A DNA stretch of 64,000 bases, taken from NCBI RefSeq assembly GCF_039634365.2, contig NZ_CP155079.2, positions 3,596,001 through 3,660,000 of the forward strand, written 5' to 3'. How positions within the stretch are numbered: position 1 is the first letter of the stretch; each line of letters starts with the position of its first letter. Position numbers and translations under genes: made by a program. Positions 50,965 to 59,632 of the stretch are shown one piece after another. The stretch comes from Mucilaginibacter sp. PAMB04168 (GTDB lineage Bacteria > Bacteroidota > Bacteroidia > Sphingobacteriales > Sphingobacteriaceae). The notes under the pieces are model-generated. The model searched no databases and was not told the origin of the DNA. It saw only the letters and a program-made list of their open reading frames with translations.

Positions 50965-53553
50965 ATGAATAGATTATTTGCAAGCAACAAAGAAAACTGG
51001 CTTCTGAAATTACGTCGTTTTATAACGCACAGATATTTGATAACTTTTGGATTTCCGGTGCTAATACTTCTTTTAATCCACGGCTTATTAGAGTCATTCT
51101 TCAGTACTGTCTTGGTAGTCCCCATCTTATCCAACATCAGCACATCGCTCTCCAATGATTGTATTTTCGCGCTGTTGGCGCTTTATATTTTTATACTGTT
51201 CCTTTCCAGAGTAAAAGACTTCGTTCCTTCCACCAGTGCTTTACTTTTACAATTCCTACTCGCTGCAGCTTACCTGTACTACCGCTTTCAGCCAGGGAAA
51301 CCTTGGTACTTCTACTCTTTTGATACGATAAAGCCACTGTATTACGCTGACTTACTTCTTGAACTGTTGGTGTTCAACAGTATAATCTTGCTGATATATT
51401 TAAATAAAAAAAAAGAAATCAAAGGTGGCGGAGGCTTCTTCGACGACACCTCTCTTGGGCAGACCAAGCCGGATAAATTGAATTACGAAGCTTATGTGAG
51501 GAATATTGTGAACCGGATTGAGGTCACCTCATCTGAAACTGCAATCGCTATTGGGATCAATGGTAAATGGGGCAGCGGCAAAACGTCCTTTTTTGATTTG
51601 ATGAAAAGGTCGATGTCAAAACAGCAGATCATATCGGTAAACTTTGATCCCTGGAATTCACTATCACCTAATGCCATCATCAAGGACTTTTTTGATACAG
51701 TACAATCAGCGATACGTCCATTTCATTCGCAATTACCTCGGCTGCTTAACAACTATACAGACAAACTCATTAATCTTCATGACGAAGGATGGGGAAAAGC
51801 GATCAGCGAATTCAAGGCGCTTGTCGTCTCCGAGCCATCACTCAATTCTTTATATGAAGAAATCAATAAAGCAATAAAGGCCATCGATAAAAAAATTGTC
51901 GTTTACATTGATGATCTGGACCGGTTGGACAATGATGAAATTGCTGAAGTGATCCGTTTGATCCGAAACACAGCAAACTTCAGCAATACTTTCTTTATAG
52001 TTGCCTATGATCGCAATTACGTGATTGCCGCACTTAAAGCGAAAAATGCATTCAACCATTCTAATTTTCTTGAAAAGATCTTTCAGATGGAAATTAACTT
52101 GCCCTTTTTTGATGAAAAGGTTATCCGTCAAAGCCTTGCGGAACAATTAAAAACCTTTTACGATCCAGCCTATCATAAAGAGATTGAAGCGGAAATCGTT
52201 GGTACTCCAAGCGCCTCACCCTATTACTTCAAGGGCTGGATAGAAACATTACGCGACGTCAGCAGGCTAAGTAACGGCCTTACATTGAATCTAAATGATC
52301 TCTTAAAAGAAGTCGTTTTTTCTGAATTCATACGCCTTGAGATTTTACGTCTAAAATTCCCGTCGGTTCATGAATCACTTTATCAAAAAACTGACCTCTT
52401 CTTTGACCAGGTCGACACAAATACCTCTAAAGGTTATATACTGAAATCCATAAATGATGACCGCGGGAAAAAACATCAACTGACCAAAGAATCATCTGAA
52501 TTCGAATTGTACCTCCGTACGAATGCAAGCCGTTTAGGAATCGAGCAGGAGGAAATTTTTAAGGTGGTCGAATATGTTGACGATCTATTTGGCGAAAGCA
52601 AATTAACAGCAAGATTCCGAAGCCACCTTTCTGTGGTCTATCCCAGTCGTTTCAGACTGTACTTTGCTTACAGCCTTATTGATGGAGCTTTGTCCGAAGC
52701 AGAATTTACCAAAGCCCGTAGCGCCGGCGCTGACAGTCTGATCCAACAAATTGATAAGTGGAGGGATAGTGGATCAAGTTATGATGTTTACCGAAGGTTT
52801 CTACAGATCAAGACGTTTGACGACCGAAAAGATTTTGAAACTATCGTCGAGGGCATTCTATATTTTGCGCGTCAGCCCAGTAATGGAGGACAATATGGAT
52901 TCGATCATAAGCCATTGGCAGCAATCTTAAGTGATCACGAAAACCGGAACTCGAAAAGATTTTATAACGGAGACCACGAAACTTATGTCAATTATGTAAG
53001 AACCCTGTTTGATCGTGCACGTTCACCTTATACGTTTGATATCAATTTTTTAGAGCATCTAAATAAAGAATTTAATGATTCGTTCCCCATTGGAAAACAA
53101 GAGCGTCTCGGAATATGTCTTCATTACCTTGAAAAATACGCTAATTCAATAAAGTCATGGGACAATAATATGTGGGATCTATTTCATTCATGTTCTTATA
53201 AGGAATGGACATCAACCGGTGGAAACGCTCACAAAAGCGAAACAATTTATCCGGATGAATGTAAAAAAATCATGGTTTCAGCAGTCCGCCAGCATTTAAC
53301 CAGCTTTATGGAAGCCATTATTGTTTTTGCTCCGTTTTCCAAAACCCACATGTATATAAGTGAAGTTGTTGAAACAATTTTTGGAAGTTACGATGCTTTC
53401 GGTGATTTCCTTGATTCTATGGATGACACTTTTTATAACCATCTAAGAGAGTTTAAGAAATTTTTCAAGATTTTAAGAGATAGCGATTTCAAAAACGCTG
53501 TACCCTATCATTTTGAATCGCTGCACCCCAAACCACGAGGACATTTTGATTAG
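50965..53553 (+). CDS. KAP-family P-loop NTPase, membrane-anchored
   Basis: 862 residues. Several N-terminal transmembrane helices (about residues 25-50, 55-75, 82-105, 130-145) precede the KAP NTPase: Walker A NGKWGSGKTSFFDLM near residue 200, ISVNFDPWNSLSPNAI and Walker B VVYIDDLDRLDNDE near residue 313, then FFIVAYDRNYVIAAL. The insertion of transmembrane segments at the N-terminus is characteristic of many KAP proteins. These are linked to phage exclusion (PifA-like) and ion or membrane responses. It stands alone on the plus strand, right after the XRE remnant and before a zeta-type toxin pair. An anti-phage role is inferred. Confidence 0.85.
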   Translation: MNRLFASNKENWLLKLRRFITHRYLITFGFPVLILLLIHGLLESFFSTVLVVPILSNISTSLSNDCIFALLALYIFILFLSRVKDFVPSTSALLLQFLLAAAYLYYRFQPGKPWYFYSFDTIKPLYYADLLLELLVFNSIILLIYLNKKKEIKGGGGFFDDTSLGQTKPDKLNYEAYVRNIVNRIEVTSSETAIAIGINGKWGSGKTSFFDLMKRSMSKQQIISVNFDPWNSLSPNAIIKDFFDTVQSAIRPFHSQLPRLLNNYTDKLINLHDEGWGKAISEFKALVVSEPSLNSLYEEINKAIKAIDKKIVVYIDDLDRLDNDEIAEVIRLIRNTANFSNTFFIVAYDRNYVIAALKAKNAFNHSNFLEKIFQMEINLPFFDEKVIRQSLAEQLKTFYDPAYHKEIEAEIVGTPSASPYYFKGWIETLRDVSRLSNGLTLNLNDLLKEVVFSEFIRLEILRLKFPSVHESLYQKTDLFFDQVDTNTSKGYILKSINDDRGKKHQLTKESSEFELYLRTNASRLGIEQEEIFKVVEYVDDLFGESKLTARFRSHLSVVYPSRFRLYFAYSLIDGALSEAEFTKARSAGADSLIQQIDKWRDSGSSYDVYRRFLQIKTFDDRKDFETIVEGILYFARQPSNGGQYGFDHKPLAAILSDHENRNSKRFYNGDHETYVNYVRTLFDRARSPYTFDINFLEHLNKEFNDSFPIGKQERLGICLHYLEKYANSIKSWDNNMWDLFHSCSYKEWTSTGGNAHKSETIYPDECKKIMVSAVRQHLTSFMEAIIVFAPFSKTHMYISEVVETIFGSYDAFGDFLDSMDDTFYNHLREFKKFFKILRDSDFKNAVPYHFESLHPKPRGHFD

Positions 53554-53730
53554 TTAAATCAAGTTATCGTTAGTAAGCTGCTAATAGAGGTTTAAGTTTA
53601 GTCTCCATGGATTATGCAAGGCGGAAATTGCAACAGTCTCCATATAAAAAAGGATTATTGATTTTAAGAATTTACGATACGTCATCAGGTATATACGTTG
53701 TAATTAAACACCAAAACCTTATATTTGTAT

Positions 53731-53970
53731 ATGGCAAAACAAAGATTCGTACCTATTTTCGAGCGTTCCTTGGCTGAACAACAAGAATTGGTATTACCTC
53801 AAATAGCCAGGATCCAGCAGGAAAATCTTAACCGCGGGTTGTATAATAGTTACCGGGATAAGGAGTTTGATTCAAAGGATATAGTTGTTCGCATTTATGC
53901 AAACCGCAGGGAGGTCGTGCAGATCGATGCTGCTTCAGGCCAAACTAAAACCGTGAAAGTCATTCGTTAA
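53731..53970 (+). CDS. Partner (putative antitoxin) of zeta-type toxin
   Basis: 79 residues. MAKQRFVPIFERSLAEQQELVLPQIARIQQENLNRGLYNSYRDKEF; basic, helical, with a C-terminal strand (VVQIDAASGQTKTVKVI). The start at 53725 (TTG) is less likely than the ATG at 53731. The stop overlaps the toxin start (TAATG), the usual arrangement of an antitoxin followed by its toxin. It does not look like epsilon; it may bind the kinase domain as in other zeta-type systems. Confidence 0.75.
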   Translation: MAKQRFVPIFERSLAEQQELVLPQIARIQQENLNRGLYNSYRDKEFDSKDIVVRIYANRREVVQIDAASGQTKTVKVIR

Positions 53971-54575
53971 TGCCGGCTCCCCAGCTGTACGTTTTTGCGG
54001 GTCCCAATGGCGCAGGAAAAAGCACGTTAGCGGAAAGCATGCTTCCTCCCGGTACACCTTACTTTGACGGTGATATTAAGTTCTCTTCGTTAAAGAAGAC
54101 TTTTTATGATCTCGATGATGCCCTTTTATGGGAAGCCTTGAACGAACAGCATTTTCCGGATTGGAGGCAAGCGCAAATTGCATCACGCCATGACACCGCA
54201 TTCGAAACAAACTTTCGGGATGTCGGTGTAATGACTTCGATAGCAGAATTCACATCTGCCGGATATGAATCACGCCTCGTATTCATGGGATTGGATAGCG
54301 TTGAGGCAAGTATAGAGCGGGTGAAACTACGTGTGGCAAAAGGCGGCCACGATGTTCCTATAGAATACATCAATATTAATTTTAAAGAGAGCCTGCGTAA
54401 TCTGGATCGCTTTTATGACCGGTTCAACTCAGTTCATATCTATCAGAATTTCCAGTCAGCGGGTTTTGAGTACCATATTACACCTTTAATAACGCTGAAG
54501 GCCGGCAAAGTTACGGAGCGCGCGAAGGATCTACCAGACTGGGCTATTCACTTCCTCCGCAACACTGGCAATTAA
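53970..54575 (+). CDS. Zeta-toxin-family P-loop kinase
   Basis: 201 residues. Walker A AGPNGAGKSTLAESML at residues 10-25, PYFDGDIKFSS near residue 34 (substrate-binding Asp region), then HDTAFETNFRD and LVFMGLDSVEASIERVKLRVAKGGHDVP. Zeta-type kinases phosphorylate UDP-N-acetylglucosamine and block cell-wall synthesis; the arginine near the end of a helix (R in IERVKLRVAKGGH) fits the family. It is translationally coupled to the small upstream partner. Likely a toxin-antitoxin or defence pair rather than a housekeeping kinase. Confidence 0.85.
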   Translation: MPAPQLYVFAGPNGAGKSTLAESMLPPGTPYFDGDIKFSSLKKTFYDLDDALLWEALNEQHFPDWRQAQIASRHDTAFETNFRDVGVMTSIAEFTSAGYESRLVFMGLDSVEASIERVKLRVAKGGHDVPIEYININFKESLRNLDRFYDRFNSVHIYQNFQSAGFEYHITPLITLKAGKVTERAKDLPDWAIHFLRNTGN

Positions 54576-54920
54576 GCCGATCATCCAACCTTCTTTTCCT
54601 TAATAAAATACGGTGACGATCAACGGTTCAACGCCTGTTCGAATTCGGTCCGCTATCAATGATGACTATGTAACCGAAATACCACAGACGGTGCTTTGAG
54701 TTAGGAAATAGTGATGACCCCGTATAAAATACAAGCCGGTCTCAGCAACTTCACTATCCAAAAGCTGTTATGATTTCTATTAACCAACAGAACTCCGCGA
54801 TTAATTCGTTCCAGCACATAAAAACAATTAAATGATTCTGCCTGTCGCATTGGACTGCGTTATAATCTGCACATCATTTAAAGAAAAATATTAAATTGAG
54901 CATCCAATTATATCAACTGC
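54576..54920. other. 345-nt region without genes
   Basis: No supported frame; AT-rich, likely promoter region of the nuclease-STAND gene. Confidence 0.45.
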
Positions 54921-57900
54921 ATGCCTGATATTAACGATGAATATCCTACTGTTACACAAGCACTAAACAGCCCGGTGGCACTAGCGAACAAGCCTTTTCC
55001 GTATGACGGAATCGCCGATGCCAGGAGATTCGAGGAATTGGTCTATAGTATATTCAAGCAAGCTATCTCAGAGAAGAGTTTTCGAGATTTCGATGAAATT
55101 AGCCTGATGTCAGGCGTCAGAGATTATGGCCGGGACTGCGCGTTAAAAAAGAATGGAAAGAATTATGGCCTCATCCAATGTAAAAAATATACAAAATCAT
55201 TAAACAAGTCCGATTTCGGAGAGGAAATAGTGAAGTTCGTGTTGTACACATTGTTGGATAAAACCCTGATGTTCGATGAAGAGGATTTCGAATACTTTAT
55301 TTGCGCGACCAGCAATTTCACCCATGAGTGCGGAGAATTCATCGACGGTTTCCGGCAGCGAATTTTCACAGAGCCACAACTACACAACTGGATCGAAAAG
55401 AATCTGAAAAGTCCGACCCTCCGGCCGTTGCAAATCACGGATTATGAATCGGAACTGCATCGTAAACTGTCGCTGATCAAATTAACGAAGATCACCAGTC
55501 AGGATTTAGATCAATTACTTATTAAGAAAAGCTTTCAACATTTGATCCCGCTGTTTTTTGAAGTGAGGACTATAACCGTGGGGCAAGAAGTTGTTGGAGG
55601 TAATAGTAAGGCACGATTAAAACAAACCAGTGAACTTCGCGAATATCTTCACCGGGGCTCCGTATCATTGAACTTTGAGAAGGACCAGTTCGAAGGAATT
55701 CCTGCTTCCCATATTTCCAGACAGGAAACCACTATGCTGCTAGATTGGATAACGTCCCATCCCTCAAAAGACGAAGAGGGGAAAGACAAAAACATTTGCC
55801 TGCTTTCCGGCAACGCAGGTATGGGCAAGACGGTCATTCTAAAGGACCTTTACCAGGCACTTGTAGAAGCGGATATCGCCGTTCTGGCGCTCAAGTCGGA
55901 TAAACTATACGCCAACAACATCAGGGAACTACAGGATAAGTTGGGCGTCGGTATACCGGTGTACGATCTGATAGAGCAATGTAAGCAAATCTTCAAAAGG
56001 ACCGTCATTGTAATAGATCAGATCGATGCGTTGTCCCAATCCATGTCAACCGACCGGAACTACATCAATGTATATAAAGCTATCATAGACCGCTATACAC
56101 ACGATTCGGATGTTAAAATCGTTATTTCCGTAAGAACCTTCGACCTTCACTTTGATCCATCTTTGCGCGTCTATCGGAAGATGAAAAATGTCATTGTAAA
56201 GCGGTTGGATGAAGAGACAGTTTTAATGCAGTTGAAAAAAATCGGCATTGAAAAGCGAGCACTTTCAGGCAAACTATTGGACTTGTTGAGGACACCGAAT
56301 CACCTAAACGTGTTCTCTTTGATCCACAGGCCGGGTAACAGTAGCCTCAGCGCTACCTCCATCCAAGGACTATACATGGAACTCTGGCGGCAAAATGTAC
56401 TCGCAGTACCGTATCAATCGTTACTTAAACCGAAAGGGTTGAAGGCACTTTTGTATAATGTTGCCCATCAGATGTTCAAGGAGCAGCGGATTGCTTTGAG
56501 CGAACACATTTTCGAGGACAGCCATCAAGAACTTCTTTACCTGGTTAGTTCCCGGCTACTCACCAGGGACAACGCCCAGATACAGTTTTTTCACCAAACG
56601 TTCTATGACTTCGTCTTTGCCAAGCGTTTCGTAGAAGAAAGCAACAACCTTAAAGACTACATATTCAGTCAGGAGCAATCCATCCACATCCGTTCTGCCG
56701 TAAAGATGATCTTAACCTACCTAAGGGAGTATGCACCTAACGAGTATGTTAAAGGGGTGAGGGAGATAATGGAAGACCAAAATGTCTTATTTCATATTAA
56801 GCATTTGACTTTATCAGTCATAGCTTACACAGACGATCCATTGCTGGAAGAGATAAGTCTGGCAACGGAACTGATCGGCAAGTCACTCGCCTATAACACC
56901 GTATTTTTTGAACATGTTGCTTCTCCGAAGTGGTTCGCGCCCGCTTTAGCGCAGCATTTTTTTGACGATCTTCTGGCAGAAGCAGCTCCCCTCCCCTATG
57001 CCTTCATCGATCATAACCCGGATGGTGAGCAGGCAAAAATCGACTTAATTTATAACCGGAATACCCGCCTTGACTTTCTGAAACGCCAGGTCCTGGATAA
57101 CTATGAACCGGCCTGGGATTTTTTGCTGAGAACCAAGTGGAAAACGGTCATTAAAAATGTACTTTACGATGTCACCAACTGGCATAACCCCAAAGCTTTT
57201 CAAGTTTTAGAACAATGCAAAGATTTTGAGGAGCCTGACGACTTTATCTATCATAGGATATTGAAACATGTCGCCGTCGATTTTCCGGAATATGCATGGG
57301 ACCGCATCAGCAATGACCTGTTGTCTGACAGTTATAAAGCCAAGTCCACCAACAGGGATTTTCACGAAGAACACGTATTGAAAGACCTGGCGGCCTCTAT
57401 CCCCGAAAAGATGATTGAAACGCTCAGTAATATCATCGAGCGAAAGATCGATCCAGTTGCCTATGGTGACCGAATCATCCTGGATGATTATCACTTCAAC
57501 AACGTCGATCTCCAGGACGAAGATAGTCTGGAGGGGCCGCAGTATATTTATCGTTTGCTCGCCGTTTGCCTGCGGCGCGCTGCAGCAAAACGGTCACCAC
57601 AATTTCTAGCGTACGTAAGCGCGCATACCACCAGCAAACTTGAGCCGATACTCCGGCTGCTGATTTTTGCCATAAAGACCAACGAATCGTTGTATGCCCA
57701 GGAAATTTTCAACCTTTTCACTCACTTACATGACAACAGGCATTTGAAGGGCGAAGATGATTTCAATAGTGAATTCAGAGAAATCTTTAAAACCGGGTTC
57801 GAGTTCTTAAGCGACACCCAACGCGGGCAAATTATAGACAAATTGAAGGTCTTAAAGGTAAAGGATGAAGCGTATGTTTTTCCTAAAGTGAACGACCGGG

Positions 57901-59513
57901 GACCAGTCCGGGTCTCTTATGTCGGCAAAGCAAAATGGGCTTATTACCGGTGCTTACCGGCCGCAGTGATCGATGCGGATCAAACGTTGAAGGTCCAGTT
58001 TGGCGAACTTAGCCGGAGGTTTCCGGACTTTGATGACAAAATCCGATCTGGACGAACGATCGCAGGCATGGTGCGCCCCCCCCTCCCACATCAAGCGTAT
58101 GAACGGATGTCTGAAGATCAATGGATACGGTCCTTTCACAAGTATATCAGTGACAGAGATTGGCCGAGGCGTGAGGACTTTCTGAAGGGAGGCTTGCATG
58201 AACATGCTTTGGGCTTTAAGGAGGCCGTGACAAAAGATCCCGGTCCAAGCAAGATAAGGTTGATTGACTATGTGCTTGAACATAACGAAATTCCAAATAC
58301 TTATGCTATCTATGGCATTTGGGGCCTGACGGACAGCAATATAGAACCGCTCCCGGAGATACAGGTGATCAATCACCTGTTCAAAAGACTGCTGTCAACA
58401 GGTGATTACGATAGGGAGTTAACTGTTTGTATCTCCACTGCCCGCTTCCTGTTGCGAAACGAATGCAATGATGAGCAGGTCATTACCTTTCTTATCGATC
58501 TTACCAAACAGCCAGCCTACGTTCCATCGGTCATCAGGCCTGAAAACGACGAGGAAAAGGCTGACCGTCTTCTAAGCCGGGCAATCAACGATGTTCCCAG
58601 TTCGGCTGCCTACGGTCTGGTCTACGTAACCGATCCGGCATTCGAAGACCTGATTTTTGCCGAATTAAGCAACTTGCTTAGTAAAGGGAACCGCGAAATG
58701 AAGGCCGGGATCTACTACCGGTATGCACATTTAATGAAGCTCAACGGTGAAAGGGCCTTTGAGCTCTTTGTAAACACACTAAGCGCGGAAGCTGACAATG
58801 ACATCCTCAGTTCCGCCATCTGGTCGCTCCAGTACCTCGGGAACTATGATTTTTTTCGTCTGAACCCGATCTATCAAAAGCTGATCAACTCCCGAGATCT
58901 GAAAGCAGATAATTTACGAAACGTTTTTTCTATTCTATTCTTCTCCTATTTGCTGGATAAGCAAGGCGCAGACCGTTTACTGTGGGATATGTTGGATCAG
59001 CATATAGCCATTCGTCGCTGGGCGATCACCCAGGCGGCAGAGCACTATTACTTCAATGATTCTGCACCTTCCAAATCACATGGACTTTTGTTGCACCTTG
59101 CCAATCTGCCTGAAGATGGTGAAGCAGATAATTCCGAATGGCGCTTTATCAAGTTTGATCACATACCGGTAAGCGAAATAGCAGACGTGCTCGAAAGCTA
59201 TATCTCATCCTCCCGCTTCGCCATCTCTGACAACCTTGTTAGTTATCTTACCGACCAGTGCAGTAATTCGCCATTCATCTGCATAGACCTATTTAATCTG
59301 ACCATCAAACAGTATACAAAGTGTGAAAGAAAAAATAATCTTCACCGGGAGATTGAAACAACAAAGTTCGTCATTGGTGCATTTAATGCCTTGAAAGGCA
59401 ACGATGAATCGAGTAAGAAAATGCGGATGACGTTGCTTGAGGCATTCGACACCATTTTAAAGGACGTTCGCTTGCGGAATCAGACAGACAAAGTGCTTGA
59501 AGAGCTACTTTGA
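54921..59513 (+). CDS. Nuclease-STAND NTPase, Avs-type defence protein
   Basis: 1530 residues. N-terminal Mrr-like PD-(D/E)xK nuclease (RFEELVYSIFKQ near 37; RDYGRDCALKKNG with Asp72 and LIQCKKYTK with Gln86-x-Lys88). A STAND-type NTPase follows, with Walker A LSGNAGMGKTVILKDL near 297 and Walker B TVIVIDQIDAL near 362, a sensor stretch and LMQLKKIGI. The rest (about 900 residues) is a helical repeat sensor array, FFHQTFYDFVFAKRF onward. The layout fits antiviral STAND (Avs) proteins, which recognise conserved phage proteins and then degrade DNA. Size, order and single-gene operon fit. It is convergent with an OLD nuclease at 59633. The target is unknown. Confidence 0.85.
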   Translation: MPDINDEYPTVTQALNSPVALANKPFPYDGIADARRFEELVYSIFKQAISEKSFRDFDEISLMSGVRDYGRDCALKKNGKNYGLIQCKKYTKSLNKSDFGEEIVKFVLYTLLDKTLMFDEEDFEYFICATSNFTHECGEFIDGFRQRIFTEPQLHNWIEKNLKSPTLRPLQITDYESELHRKLSLIKLTKITSQDLDQLLIKKSFQHLIPLFFEVRTITVGQEVVGGNSKARLKQTSELREYLHRGSVSLNFEKDQFEGIPASHISRQETTMLLDWITSHPSKDEEGKDKNICLLSGNAGMGKTVILKDLYQALVEADIAVLALKSDKLYANNIRELQDKLGVGIPVYDLIEQCKQIFKRTVIVIDQIDALSQSMSTDRNYINVYKAIIDRYTHDSDVKIVISVRTFDLHFDPSLRVYRKMKNVIVKRLDEETVLMQLKKIGIEKRALSGKLLDLLRTPNHLNVFSLIHRPGNSSLSATSIQGLYMELWRQNVLAVPYQSLLKPKGLKALLYNVAHQMFKEQRIALSEHIFEDSHQELLYLVSSRLLTRDNAQIQFFHQTFYDFVFAKRFVEESNNLKDYIFSQEQSIHIRSAVKMILTYLREYAPNEYVKGVREIMEDQNVLFHIKHLTLSVIAYTDDPLLEEISLATELIGKSLAYNTVFFEHVASPKWFAPALAQHFFDDLLAEAAPLPYAFIDHNPDGEQAKIDLIYNRNTRLDFLKRQVLDNYEPAWDFLLRTKWKTVIKNVLYDVTNWHNPKAFQVLEQCKDFEEPDDFIYHRILKHVAVDFPEYAWDRISNDLLSDSYKAKSTNRDFHEEHVLKDLAASIPEKMIETLSNIIERKIDPVAYGDRIILDDYHFNNVDLQDEDSLEGPQYIYRLLAVCLRRAAAKRSPQFLAYVSAHTTSKLEPILRLLIFAIKTNESLYAQEIFNLFTHLHDNRHLKGEDDFNSEFREIFKTGFEFLSDTQRGQIIDKLKVLKVKDEAYVFPKVNDRGPVRVSYVGKAKWAYYRCLPAAVIDADQTLKVQFGELSRRFPDFDDKIRSGRTIAGMVRPPLPHQAYERMSEDQWIRSFHKYISDRDWPRREDFLKGGLHEHALGFKEAVTKDPGPSKIRLIDYVLEHNEIPNTYAIYGIWGLTDSNIEPLPEIQVINHLFKRLLSTGDYDRELTVCISTARFLLRNECNDEQVITFLIDLTKQPAYVPSVIRPENDEEKADRLLSRAINDVPSSAAYGLVYVTDPAFEDLIFAELSNLLSKGNREMKAGIYYRYAHLMKLNGERAFELFVNTLSAEADNDILSSAIWSLQYLGNYDFFRLNPIYQKLINSRDLKADNLRNVFSILFFSYLLDKQGADRLLWDMLDQHIAIRRWAITQAAEHYYFNDSAPSKSHGLLLHLANLPEDGEADNSEWRFIKFDHIPVSEIADVLESYISSSRFAISDNLVSYLTDQCSNSPFICIDLFNLTIKQYTKCERKNNLHREIETTKFVIGAFNALKGNDESSKKMRMTLLEAFDTILKDVRLRNQTDKVLEELL

Positions 59514-59632
59514 TCGGCTCCCGGTTCCCATACTAACTAACACGGGAGTGGGTATGCTTGAAAGCGATACCTCATTTCACCTCGTTGATTTGTCAAACAG
59601 CCATAGCACTTAATTCCGCTTTAGTTTAATAA

